Assembly (NCBI GenBank): GCA_903882805.1
Contig: CAIRYK010000094.1
Location: 1-34,241, forward strand
Origin: an uncultured Bacteroidota bacterium
Lineage (GTDB): Bacteria > Bacteroidota > Bacteroidia > Chitinophagales > Chitinophagaceae
Length of the DNA: 34,241 bases
Reading direction: 5' to 3'
The notes below the pieces were generated by a model. That model was not told the DNA's origin and ran no database searches. It saw only the letters and a list, made by a program, of their open reading frames with translations. Positions 24,753 through 32,767 of the stretch are shown here, one piece after another. Position numbers and translations under genes: made by a program. Position 1 is the first letter of the stretch. Each line of letters opens with the position of its first letter.

Positions 24753-24766
24753 AAATTCGCGAATTT
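24753..24766. repeat. 14-bp perfect palindrome
   Basis: AAATTCGCGAATTT, a perfect palindrome centred on CGCG, within the non-coding region before dnaA. Confidence 0.6.
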
Positions 24767-24835
24767 AAGTCGAGCATTTCATGCTTTTTATGCTTTTTTG
24801 AGTGCGAATAGGCGCTTATTTTTTCGTTTTAAACA

Positions 24836-24880
24836 AGGTGTAAAAACCACTGGTTGCAATCAGTGGCGTCAGGTGTAAAA
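24836..24880. repeat. Direct repeats AGGTGTAAAA flanking a small hairpin
   Basis: AGGTGTAAAA occurs at 24836-24845 and 24871-24880, 35 bases apart. Between them CCACTG (24847-24852) pairs with CAGTGG (24861-24866). Confidence 0.5.
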
Positions 24881-25574
24881 TGTAGCGTTTCAGCCAGTTT
24901 TTCAAGACCGTTTTACGTTCATTTTCTGTGTAAATACAAGCCCCGATGAAGGTCGCTTAATCTCGTGACAGACTTAGCTTTTGCGCTGTGCCGGCGCAAT
25001 TGAATTTATTCCAAAAAGTTAAAAATTGTCATGAAAAATAAAAAGCGCCTACCCAGTTAAATCATCAAAAAAACCAAAAAAAATTATTAACTTACATGTG
25101 CTATTTTTGTTGAAAACAGGTGTGGTTTTTTATGGATTTTTAAGCCAATGTTTTTCAAAAGTGGCCACAGATAATGATTTCAGCCGATTTTGACAAAAAT
25201 TATATTCTATAAAACACCGAAAATTAAACTGTTAATGAGTTGTTTTCCTTAACAGTTTCTATCAGTTTTTGAGGGCTAAAAAAACAGTATACTTTGCAAC
25301 CCTCATTCTGTAAGTTTTGGTAAACAAACAATAGGTTGATCATTTTTTTTTTCAACAAATTGTTAGCAATTTCGTCCTCCCGTAGTGAAAAAACGGGTTG
25401 GTTTAAGGACTGAAAAATGGTTGATTTGGAATTAACAAAAAAGAGGATTTTTTAGATAAAAAAAATTGTTCTAACATCTATTTTTCTGACATCCTGACTA
25501 TGTAGTTTTTGAGGTATTTCATTGTCGTTTTATTAAATAATTGAATTTAAACTTGTTGAACGTTGTTTGAGAAT

Positions 25575-27053
25575 ATGGATAAGCATCTTTACAATACAAA
25601 TACTAATGTTTTAACTGAAGCAGAGCAACTATGGGAAAAATGTTTAAATATAATAAAAGACAATGTTGCATATAGTACATATCAAACCTGGTTCGTTCCT
25701 ATCAAGGCGGTTGGACTAAATGATAACGTAATAACCTTACAGGTACCGAGTCAGTTTTTTTATGAATGGCTAGAAGAGCATTATGTAGAATTGCTCGGAA
25801 AGACAATAAAACGCGTACTTGGAAGGGTCGGCAGATTGGAATATCGCATTATGATGGAAAGCAGTTCAAATAAGCACAATCCTGCTACAATGAACATTTC
25901 CGGCAGCGCTTATCCAAAACAATCTAAAGATAGCAACTTCATTGATATATCGCTCAAACGCAGCGATCCACACGATATTAAGACTCCGTATGCCATACCT
26001 GGCCTCAAACGTGTACAAATAGACCCTCAGTTGAACAGTAATTATGTTTTTGATAATTACGTAGAAGGTGATTGCAATCGCGTAGCAAGATCTGCAGGCA
26101 TACATGTTGCTCAAAAACCAGGCGCTACATCGTTCAATCCGTTGGTTGTGTATGGCGGCGTAGGTTGGGGCAAAACCCATCTTGTTCAGGCTATTGGTAA
26201 CGACGTACGCAGATTACATCCAAACAAGTCGGTGCTTTACGTAAGCGCTGAGAAGTTCATCAATCAGTTTATAGATCATTCTAAGAATAATGAGGTAAAT
26301 GATTTCATTCACTTTTACCAGCTCATAGATGTGCTGATTATGGATGATATCCATTTGTTTGTTACCGCGCCCAAAACTCAGGATGTGTTTTTTGCCATCT
26401 TCAACCACTTGCACCAAAGCGGCAAACAAATTATATTGACAAGCGATACTGCTCCACGCGATCTTGAAGGCATGCAGGAGCGTCTATTAAGCCGTTTTAG
26501 ATGGGGATTGAACGCAGATATACAAGCGCCCGACTTTGACACAAGGAAGGCAATATTGCAGGTAAAAATGCGCCAGGAAGGCCTGGAAATCTCTGATGAG
26601 GTAGTTAGATATGTGGCTTACAACATACAAAGCAACGTGCGTGAACTGGAAGGAGCTTTGATAGCTTTATATGCACAGGCAACACTGAACAAAAAAGAGA
26701 TAGATATTGACCTCGCTAAACGCGTAATGAAGAATTTCGTGAAAACAGCAGCCAGGGAAATGACGATCGAAAATATTCAGAAACTTGTATGTGATTATTA
26801 CCACGTTTCTTACGATCGCTTGCTGACAAAAACCAGAAAACGCGATGTGGTGCTTGCCCGGCAGATTACCATGTATTTTGCAAAAAAATTCACTAAACAA
26901 TCGCTAAAGACCATCGGCGATCACTTTGGAGGATTTGACCACACAACGGTTATTCACTCCTGCCAGACTGTAGAAAACCTTATGGAAACTGACATGGAGT
27001 ATAAAGAGAACATTATAGAAATTCAACAGAAAGTACAGCTTGCCAGCGCGTAA
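25575..27053 (+). CDS. dnaA: Chromosomal replication initiator DnaA
   Basis: DnaA opens the replication origin. I start at the ATG at 25575 (492 residues); the frame opens at TTG 25563, and residue numbers below count from the TTG. Domain I (20-90) has AEQLWEKCLNIIKDN and FYEWLEEHY. Domain II is short. The AAA+ domain has Walker A GGVGWGKT (198-205), Walker B LIMDD (258-262), TSD near sensor 1 (293-295) and the arginine-finger region LLSRFRWG (308-315). Domain IV carries TKTRKRDVVLARQITMYFAKKFTKQSLKTIGDHFGG and the box-reading motif GGFDHTTVIHSC. The usual motif is GGRDH(S/T)TV; F458 replaces the arginine. A strong terminator follows. Confidence 0.96.
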   Translation: MDKHLYNTNTNVLTEAEQLWEKCLNIIKDNVAYSTYQTWFVPIKAVGLNDNVITLQVPSQFFYEWLEEHYVELLGKTIKRVLGRVGRLEYRIMMESSSNKHNPATMNISGSAYPKQSKDSNFIDISLKRSDPHDIKTPYAIPGLKRVQIDPQLNSNYVFDNYVEGDCNRVARSAGIHVAQKPGATSFNPLVVYGGVGWGKTHLVQAIGNDVRRLHPNKSVLYVSAEKFINQFIDHSKNNEVNDFIHFYQLIDVLIMDDIHLFVTAPKTQDVFFAIFNHLHQSGKQIILTSDTAPRDLEGMQERLLSRFRWGLNADIQAPDFDTRKAILQVKMRQEGLEISDEVVRYVAYNIQSNVRELEGALIALYAQATLNKKEIDIDLAKRVMKNFVKTAAREMTIENIQKLVCDYYHVSYDRLLTKTRKRDVVLARQITMYFAKKFTKQSLKTIGDHFGGFDHTTVIHSCQTVENLMETDMEYKENIIEIQQKVQLASA

Positions 27054-27075
27054 GCAATAATTTTATATAAAAACC

Positions 27076-27107
27076 AAACGCCTCTGAAGTATATTTCAGA
27101 GGCGTTT
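27076..27107 (+). terminator. Rho-independent terminator of dnaA
   Basis: A perfect 13-bp stem (arms 27076-27088 and 27095-27107, core CGCCTCTGA) with a 6-base loop and a following T-run. Confidence 0.9.
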
Positions 27108-27219
27108 TTGTAGGTAGTAAATGGCGAATATTCGTTGTGACCGCACTAAATAAAATGCGTATTTCATTGATAAACAACCTATAAGTACTGTTTGATTAAA
27201 TTGAAGTTTAGTTGAAAAT

Positions 27220-27251
27220 AGAAATGCCTCCAAAATTCTTGAGGCATTTCT
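27220..27251 (-). terminator. Terminator of the Bax-inhibitor-1 gene
   Basis: An 11-bp perfect stem (arms 27220-27230 and 27241-27251, core AATGCCTC) with a 10-base inner loop that can pair further. T-rich sequence follows on the minus strand. Confidence 0.8.
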
Positions 27252-27272
27252 AATAGCTATACAGTATTTAAA

Positions 27273-28037
27273 TTAGTTTTTACGATTATCAAAAATGCTC
27301 AATAGCATTATGAACAGGTTCAGAAAATCGAGGTACAGTGTAAGCGCGCCCATTAAAGCTAATTTTTTAACTTCATTAGCTGGCGTTCCTTCATACTCCA
27401 AGCCCGCTCCAATTCTTTTAAGTTTCTGTACATCATAGGCAGTTAGTCCTGTAAATACGGCAACGCCTATCATACCAATTATGTAGCTAAACGCAGAGCT
27501 CTTCAAGAACATATTGATAACCAGAGAAATTAGTATACCTATCAGCCCCGTTGTGAGTATTCGTCCAAATGAAGTCAGATCTTTATCGGTGGTATAGCCC
27601 ATTACAGCCATAATGCCAAACATGAGCGAAGCTGCTCCAAAACAACCTACCACTGAAGACGTTGTATGCACTATTAACGTATAGCTGAGACTAATACCTG
27701 TAACAACTGCATACAAAAGAAAAAACGCAGTAAGCGCGGTAGTTGATAGTCTGTTGAATGCAAAACCCATAGTTAAAATAAATATTATAGGCGCTATTGA
27801 AACTATCCACCCCAGTCCGCTTGGACGCAGTATACCCATTTCATTTACTGAATAAAGCATCTGAAACAACGAACTGTTGTTGGCAAACAATAATGCAAAC
27901 AATGTAGACACAGCCAGTGCGCCGAACATCCAAGCAAATACATTTGCCATATATTTTCTGCTAACTGCTCCACCAGCTAAAGGCTGACTTTTTAACACCG
28001 TAAAGTCAGAAAAACCGCCGTTATTGTAATTACTCAT
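27273..28037 (-). CDS. Bax inhibitor-1 / YccA family membrane protein
   Basis: I start at the ATG at 28037 (MSNYNNGGFSDF, 254 residues); the frame is open to 28106 but a -7-like TAACTTTA (28069-28062) lies in the extension. Seven hydrophobic segments follow a short soluble N-terminus ending in VSRKYMANVFAWMFGALAVST, the standard start of the family. The C-terminus has TGLTAYDVQKLKRIG and LALMGALTLYLDFLNLFIMLLSIFD, with the conserved Asp residues of the BI-1 pore (YD and LDFLNLF). Bacterial BsYetJ is a pH-sensitive calcium leak channel; E. coli YccA modulates FtsH. Which applies here is not known. Confidence 0.9.
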   Translation of the reverse strand: MSNYNNGGFSDFTVLKSQPLAGGAVSRKYMANVFAWMFGALAVSTLFALLFANNSSLFQMLYSVNEMGILRPSGLGWIVSIAPIIFILTMGFAFNRLSTTALTAFFLLYAVVTGISLSYTLIVHTTSSVVGCFGAASLMFGIMAVMGYTTDKDLTSFGRILTTGLIGILISLVINMFLKSSAFSYIIGMIGVAVFTGLTAYDVQKLKRIGAGLEYEGTPANEVKKLALMGALTLYLDFLNLFIMLLSIFDNRKN

Positions 28038-28155
28038 ACTTTTTCTATATTTTGTTTCACGTAAAGTTAGCGCTATTTCCAAAATCTGGCTAGTCCTGAC
28101 AACCAATTTAACTTTTTGCTACAGAGGCGCCTCTACAGGCTAAATCAATGATAAT

Positions 28156-29259
28156 ATGTGTAACGCCAATACAGGATTTACGATTTTAAGATCGCTTAAG
28201 GCCATGCTGTTTTTAGTAGTTCTCCCTTTGTTGTTAGGTTGGAAGCAGGTTGTTATTACACCCACCGACAAGTGCATCACCTATATGGGGCGAGTGCAAG
28301 TAGATTCAAGTGCATCGTTGATTTATTGGTCAGGATCGTCGGTAAAAATACGCTTTACGGGCAACGGCATTAGCGCACTGCTCAAAGACGAAAAAGGGCA
28401 AAACTATTTTTATGTAATAGTAGACGGTAAAATTACCGGTAAGGTAAAACCAGACACGATACAAAAACTACTGCCGCTGGCTCAAAATCTTCGACAGGGC
28501 ATTCACGAAGTAGCGCTTGTTAAGCTTACCGAGGAGGCCATGGGTAAAACGTGGTTGTACAATTTTACGCTAAACATAAATAGCAGAGCGTTGCCCCCTA
28601 CTCCACTGTCTTCTCGGAAAATAGAGTTTTATGGCAACTCTATAACATCGGGTTACAGCCTTGAAGATACCGCCGGCGACAGTCGCGATCCAGTCTATTT
28701 CAATAATTACCTTACCTATGCATCGCTCACAGCGCGCCATTACAAAGCCCAATATCACTGTATCTCTAAAAGCGGTATTGGTCTGATGCTCAGTTGGTTT
28801 CCAGTTATCATGCCCGAGCTCTATGATCGGCTCGACCCTGCAGATGCAGCAAGTAAATGGGACTTTAATAGCTATCAGCCGGTCATTGTGGTGGTAGATT
28901 TATTGCAAAATGACTCGTGGCTAGTGAAAAAAACTACACACCCCCAGTATATTGCTCGTTTTGGAACCACCCCACCCTCCGACAGTTTCATTATAGATAG
29001 CTATAAGCGGTTTATCAGGCAATTGATAGCGCTCAGACCCAATGCCACAATTATTTGCACCCTTGGCTCTATGGATGCCACAAAAGAAGGGTCGCCATGG
29101 ATGGGTTATGTATCGAAGGCTGTTAGCGAGCTCGCCGACCCAAAGGTATTGGTGCACTTTTTCCCCTACAATAACACCGGTAAGCACCCCAAGAAAGCCG
29201 ATCATGCGGCAATGGCAAAAAGTCTGATTTCATTCATAGACAAAAAAATAAAATGGTGA
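28156..29259 (+). CDS. SGNH esterase, carbohydrate esterase family 2-like
   Basis: A 367-residue secreted or membrane-anchored protein (hydrophobic 17-28). Residues 35-145 form a beta-sandwich (YMGRVQVDSSASLIYWSGSSVKIRFTG...), matching the N-terminal jelly roll of CE2 enzymes. The SGNH domain follows: catalytic S162 in FYGNSITSGYS, the KSGIG block (205-209) with the conserved Gly, N252 in DLLQNDSW (usually N-L-G-T-N-D-F-S), and H344 in GKHPKKADH. CE2 enzymes deacetylate xylan and other polysaccharides. The acid normally two or three residues before the catalytic His is replaced by Lys343, as expected for the Ser-His dyad described for some CE2 members. No glycoside hydrolase or SusCD pair is adjacent. 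The stop codon is part of the terminator stem. Confidence 0.82.
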   Translation: MCNANTGFTILRSLKAMLFLVVLPLLLGWKQVVITPTDKCITYMGRVQVDSSASLIYWSGSSVKIRFTGNGISALLKDEKGQNYFYVIVDGKITGKVKPDTIQKLLPLAQNLRQGIHEVALVKLTEEAMGKTWLYNFTLNINSRALPPTPLSSRKIEFYGNSITSGYSLEDTAGDSRDPVYFNNYLTYASLTARHYKAQYHCISKSGIGLMLSWFPVIMPELYDRLDPADAASKWDFNSYQPVIVVVDLLQNDSWLVKKTTHPQYIARFGTTPPSDSFIIDSYKRFIRQLIALRPNATIICTLGSMDATKEGSPWMGYVSKAVSELADPKVLVHFFPYNNTGKHPKKADHAAMAKSLISFIDKKIKW

Positions 29260-29279
29260 AGCTTAGGGGCTTCACCATT
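29252..29279. terminator. Bidirectional terminator overlapping a stop codon
   Basis: A perfect 11-bp stem (arms 29252-29262 and 29269-29279) with a 6-base loop. The left arm includes the esterase stop codon. On the minus strand a long T-run follows, making it a strong terminator for hldD. Confidence 0.85.
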
Positions 29280-29303
29280 ACTAAAATATGCCGGTATTTT
29301 GCG

Positions 29304-30284
29304 TTAAAAGTACTCTTTGCGGTTAAGGTAGTCGTTTACGTATTCGCCAACTCCTTCTTCCAATGTATAAAATGGCTTGTCGTACCCGGCAGCGCGTAGT
29401 TTAGCCATGTTTGCTTCGGTAAAGTATTGGTATTTGTCGCGAATATCAACGGGCGTATCCACAAATTCAATATTTTCCGGCAATTGTAATGTGCTGAAAA
29501 TAGCGCGTACCAAATCTTTAAAAGTTCTGGCCTTGCCTGTGCCTGTATTATACAATCCGCTTGCCGGTTGGTTTTCCATCAGCCATGTACAAATCTGCAC
29601 AACGTCTTTCACATAAATAAAGTCGCGTATCTGCTCGCCATCTTTATAATCCGGATTATGCGAACGGAACAAACGTACGCTTCCATTGGAATTGATCTGA
29701 TTGAACGCATGAAATATCACAGAAGCCATCCGCCCCTTGTGGTATTCGTTGGGCCCGAAAACGTTGAAAAATTTAAGACCAGCCCAAAACGGCGGTGTAG
29801 TTTTTTGTTCAAGCGCCCAAATATCAAACTCGTTCTTAGATACGCCATACGGGTTGAGCGGGTGCAGGCTTGTTACTACATCGTGGCTATCGGTATAGCC
29901 ATGCTCACCGTTGCCATAGGTTGCAGCGCTAGATGCATAAACCAGTGGAATACTATTTTCTGTACACACCTCCCAAATCATCTTGGAGTAATCCAAATTC
30001 AGTTTTTTGTGTACGGCATAGTCCATTTCGGTTGTGTCGGTGCGTGCGCCAAGGTGGAACACGTACTTAATGAGGTGTTTGTGACTTTTTTGCCACTCAT
30101 CAAACTGCTCTCTATGAACTTTATGCAGGTATTTTTTGTTCGCCAGATTGGGCGATTTCAATTCATTCGAGAAATCGTCTACCAATACTAATTGGGTAAA
30201 CCCAAGGCGATTCAAATAACCAACAAGGTAGCTACCTATAAAGCCGGCGGCTCCGGTAACTACAATTACTTCGTTTTCCTGCAT
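29304..30284 (-). CDS. hldD: ADP-L-glycero-D-manno-heptose 6-epimerase
   Basis: HldD (RfaD/GmhD), 326 residues, makes ADP-L-glycero-D-manno-heptose for the LPS inner core. It is a short-chain dehydrogenase/reductase: NAD(P) motif GAAGFIG (11-17), SSAATYG (118-124) and catalytic Y146-x-x-x-K150 in NPYGVSK. Family-specific segments are KFFNVFGPNEYHKGRMASV and PDYKDGEQIRDFIYVKDVV. The other heptose-pathway genes (gmhA, hldE, gmhB) are not next to it. It starts 20 bases after the stop of a small membrane-protein gene on the same strand, so the two are probably cotranscribed. Confidence 0.95.
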   Translation of the reverse strand: MQENEVIVVTGAAGFIGSYLVGYLNRLGFTQLVLVDDFSNELKSPNLANKKYLHKVHREQFDEWQKSHKHLIKYVFHLGARTDTTEMDYAVHKKLNLDYSKMIWEVCTENSIPLVYASSAATYGNGEHGYTDSHDVVTSLHPLNPYGVSKNEFDIWALEQKTTPPFWAGLKFFNVFGPNEYHKGRMASVIFHAFNQINSNGSVRLFRSHNPDYKDGEQIRDFIYVKDVVQICTWLMENQPASGLYNTGTGKARTFKDLVRAIFSTLQLPENIEFVDTPVDIRDKYQYFTEANMAKLRAAGYDKPFYTLEEGVGEYVNDYLNRKEYF

Positions 30285-30304
30285 TTTCGGTATTTGTGTT
30301 GAAC

Positions 30305-30631
30305 TTAATGCTCGCCTTTAGCCTCTTCTTTTTTCTCTACTGGCGCGGCAGTAGCCGGAGCTGCACCTTCTGCATGCTCTTCGTGAGTAGCTTCAGCTCC
30401 TTTAGCTTCTGTTTTACCCTCTTCGTGCTTGCCTTCTTCATGTTTCGCTCCACCATGCATTTCGTGTGTAGCCTCGCCATGACCTTCACCTTCGCCGGCG
30501 CTTTCAGCCTGTATGAAATTAAGCGAAGCAATGAACAATCCTACAAGTATTATTACCAGCCAAAAACCGTTTTTGAATGATATTATTGTTTTATTCTCCT
30601 TTGTGTGTCCGTGTTGTGTGTCGTGACTCAT
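30305..30631 (-). CDS. Small membrane protein with His/Glu/Gly-rich tail
   Basis: About 108 residues from the ATG at 30631. An ATG eight codons earlier (30655) overlaps the -7 box and would lie at or before the transcription start, so I reject it. The order is a His-containing N-terminus (MSHDTQHGHTKENK), one membrane helix (FWLVIILVGLFIASLNFIQ) and a tail of about 65 residues built from His, Glu, Lys, Gly and Ala (HEMHGGAKHEEGKHEEGK and similar). Positive charges before the helix suggest the tail is periplasmic. The tail looks disordered and could bind divalent metals. It heads a probable operon with hldD. I do not recognise a named family. Confidence 0.7.
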   Translation of the reverse strand: MSHDTQHGHTKENKTIISFKNGFWLVIILVGLFIASLNFIQAESAGEGEGHGEATHEMHGGAKHEEGKHEEGKTEAKGAEATHEEHAEGAAPATAAPVEKKEEAKGEH

Positions 30632-30652
30632 GAGTTGTGCTTTTATAATGTG

Positions 30653-30660
30653 CAAATGTA
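30653..30660 (-). promoter_or_regulatory. -7 box (TACATTTG) for the small membrane protein/hldD unit
   Basis: Reads TACATTTG on the minus strand, a perfect TAnnTTTG match 21 bases upstream of the ATG at 30631, overlapping the alternative ATG at 30655. Confidence 0.6.
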
Positions 30661-30729
30661 AACTTTTGCCCGTATTTTTCTAAATAGCCTTGTAAAATTT
30701 GTAGCCTTCAAGTTGGATGGCAGGCAATA

Positions 30730-31380
30730 TCAATTTGCACTGCCATACCAATACATAAACGCGCACAGCGCAAGTGTGATTACCAAAACAACAAATGGTT
30801 GCCATTTATCCATCATTGCTCTTTTTTCGCGCATTCGGGTATTTTCATGTACAAGCAATTGCTGTTGTTCGTCGCCATCGATAAGCAGAATCAAGCGATC
30901 CGTAATACTAGATAAATACCGTAATTCCAGTTTTTGTGTTGCGACTAATAGTTCGTTTGTAATGGCTGCATTTATTTCGGCGTTTTTATACTGTAACAAT
31001 ACGCCAAGATGCGAATCACATAAAATCAACAGTATATATTCTTGCAGCGCATTTTGGCTCATCCGATGGGTGTCCATTATAGCAAGACTTGCATTTAGTT
31101 CCTTGCATATTTTTAACAGCCATTCCGGCGTTACAGCATCTTTGTAGCGCGTTTTGGCGCCCATACCCATTAACCAGCGCTCGTCGTCGTAATGTTTGCG
31201 TTTGGCTGCATTAGATAGTATAGCATAGGCTTCCTGAACCTCTTTAAAATGCGCTTCAGCCAACGCATTGTCAGGATTTTTATCAGGGTGGTACTTGAAC
31301 GCCAGCGCCCTGTACGCCTTTTTAATCGCCTGCAGATCGGCATTGGGCTGTACGCCAAGTATTTTGTAATAATCTTTCAT
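30730..31380 (-). CDS. J-domain protein with C-terminal membrane anchor
   Basis: A 216-residue protein with an N-terminal J domain: residues 1-66, [23 protein letters not shown] at 31-33, and [23 protein letters not shown] domains stimulate Hsp70 (DnaK) ATPase activity. There is no Gly/Phe region, zinc finger or substrate-binding domain of classical DnaJ. A helical middle of about 120 residues is followed by one membrane helix at the C-terminus ([21 protein letters not shown]), so it is a tail-anchored co-chaperone with its J domain in the cytoplasm. The middle region is unfamiliar. TATTTTCG at 31407-31400 is a near-consensus -7 box. Confidence 0.88.
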   Translation of the reverse strand: MKDYYKILGVQPNADLQAIKKAYRALAFKYHPDKNPDNALAEAHFKEVQEAYAILSNAAKRKHYDDERWLMGMGAKTRYKDAVTPEWLLKICKELNASLAIMDTHRMSQNALQEYILLILCDSHLGVLLQYKNAEINAAITNELLVATQKLELRYLSSITDRLILLIDGDEQQQLLVHENTRMREKRAMMDKWQPFVVLVITLALCAFMYWYGSAN

Positions 31381-31933
31381 AGTCCCGCTAAAGCCCGGGC
31401 GAAAATAGTGTTTTTTGAGGTACGAACAGACCGCAAAAACACTTTAATTAATTACACTATGACCTGAATCCAGAGATAAATAACCATCATTTACCAAATT
31501 GAAAATCCTGAAGTACACATGTAGATTGGAACATTATTTAGGATTTCAACCGTCATTCCCATTTATCTAAACGCACCGTTTTATAACACAATTCATTGTA
31601 GAAGATTTCCCAAAATAGCGTAACTAAATAAGTATTTGCTACCAAAATACATTGAAGAGGTAATAGATTAAGTTGCGTAGAAATTCGGTTATGTAAAAAG
31701 GCTGCCAATTAAAAAAGAACAATTGTCCTACTTACCATAAACAATTGGCGCATATTATTTACAAACGCTAAAAAGTTTACATTCAATACCATGGCCCGCT
31801 AATGTTCAGGCACAATAAACCATCAATTTACGTATTACTAAATCTAACCTAAAATCAGCAAGTAACAATTTCCTAAAATGAGTTAAATTTGCAACGCTGA
31901 AAACCAACGATACATTCACCACTTAAAACATCC
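31381..31933. other. Divergent intergenic region, about 550 bases
   Basis: AT-rich and without a plausible gene. It holds an imperfect inverted repeat near the J-domain gene (AGTGTTTTT at 31407-31415 and AAAAACACT at 31435-31443) and the -7 box of the downstream operon at 31884-31891. I see no RNA gene or riboswitch motif. Confidence 0.5.
31884..31891 (+). promoter_or_regulatory. -7 box (TAAATTTG) for the epimerase/ATP-grasp/HAD operon
   Basis: TAAATTTG is a perfect TAnnTTTG match 42 bases before the ATG at 31934, giving a leader of about 35 bases. Confidence 0.6.
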
Positions 31934-32767
31934 ATGACTAAAGTACTAATTATTGGCGCAAATGGTTTTTTAGGAAAGAATTTGGCCCAACAATGTCTGG
32001 ATAATAACTGGATTGTAGACGTAGTTGTAAATAAGGCGGCCGATAATGTACCAATGGGAGTAAGGCAGTATATAGACCTTGCAAAAGCAACCCACACAGA
32101 TTACGATTATGTATTTAATACCGCTGCTTTTATCCCGTATGGCGCTTACAACACGCCCGACGATCGTCTGTTGGAATCAAATATACAATTACCGTTACTT
32201 TTACATAACTGCTTTCCCTGCGCTAAAATAGTTTACGCATCCAGCGTATCTGTATATGGGGGAAATAGTAATGAGGAAATCAATGAACGCTCTCCCTGCG
32301 ACAGCCCAACACTGTATGGACGCTCTAAACTGTCCGGCGAACTGATAACGGCGCACCATAAAAGATACGCAATTGTTCGTTTCTCATCTCTTTACGGGGC
32401 CGGTATGTACGGAGGTACATTTATCCCGGCAATCGTTAAAAAGGCAAAAACCGAAAAATTAATAACCCTTTTTGGAAACGGCAGCAGAAAACAAAATTAT
32501 CTTCACATCCGCGATGCTGCTATGTTTTGCATCAATGCCGCATTGCATGGCGATAATGAAGCATACCTTGGCGCAAGCCCGGCATCTGCATCAAATAAAC
32601 AGGTGGCAGAAACTGTTGCAGAATGTGTAGATGGTTGTCAGGTAGCTTATCATGGAGAAGACGCAAGCCCATCATCTGTTTACGATAACAGATACACTTT
32701 AGGAAAATTAAAAATAAACTCATTTGTGCCGTTGGCCGATGGAATAAAAGAAATGATTGATGAATAG
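31934..32767 (+). CDS. NAD-dependent sugar epimerase/dehydratase
   Basis: A 277-residue extended short-chain dehydrogenase/reductase. The NAD-binding motif is GANGFLG (8-14), the catalytic region has YASSVSVYGG (101-110) with the active Ser, and Y128-x-x-x-K132 in TLYGRSKLSGE. The C-terminal part is shorter than in GalE or RmlB, as in epimerase/reductase members of polysaccharide clusters. It probably modifies a nucleotide-linked sugar; the exact reaction cannot be read. It is the first gene of a tightly overlapping operon: the next start lies 8 bases inside its 3' end. It resembles glycan-biosynthesis operons in context. Confidence 0.85.
   Translation: MTKVLIIGANGFLGKNLAQQCLDNNWIVDVVVNKAADNVPMGVRQYIDLAKATHTDYDYVFNTAAFIPYGAYNTPDDRLLESNIQLPLLLHNCFPCAKIVYASSVSVYGGNSNEEINERSPCDSPTLYGRSKLSGELITAHHKRYAIVRFSSLYGAGMYGGTFIPAIVKKAKTEKLITLFGNGSRKQNYLHIRDAAMFCINAALHGDNEAYLGASPASASNKQVAETVAECVDGCQVAYHGEDASPSSVYDNRYTLGKLKINSFVPLADGIKEMIDE

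Larger units (their letters stand above)
24402..25574. other. Long AT-rich non-coding region upstream of dnaA (possible origin)
   Basis: Nearly 1.2 kb without any plausible gene, by far the largest gap in the window, between sucD and dnaA. It contains long A and T runs, a 14-bp palindrome centred on CGCG, an ATTGG-type repeat cluster near sucD, and a hairpin between two AGGTGTAAAA direct repeats. No consensus DnaA box (TTATCCACA or complement) was found by eye. Position and composition fit a replication origin or an extended dnaA control region, but neither is shown. I saw no conserved motifs of RNase P RNA, tmRNA or SRP RNA. Confidence 0.45.

Noticed and set aside
24402..25574. Classical DnaA-box cluster or a known structural RNA
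   Set aside because: Reading both strands, I found no TTATCCACA or one-mismatch cluster, and none of the conserved segments of RNase P RNA, tmRNA or SRP RNA. Only sequences such as TGTGGTTTT and CACAGATAA came near.
29568..30191. 207-residue open frame on the plus strand
   Set aside because: It lies wholly antisense to hldD, which has all family motifs, and its translation shows no domain or signal.
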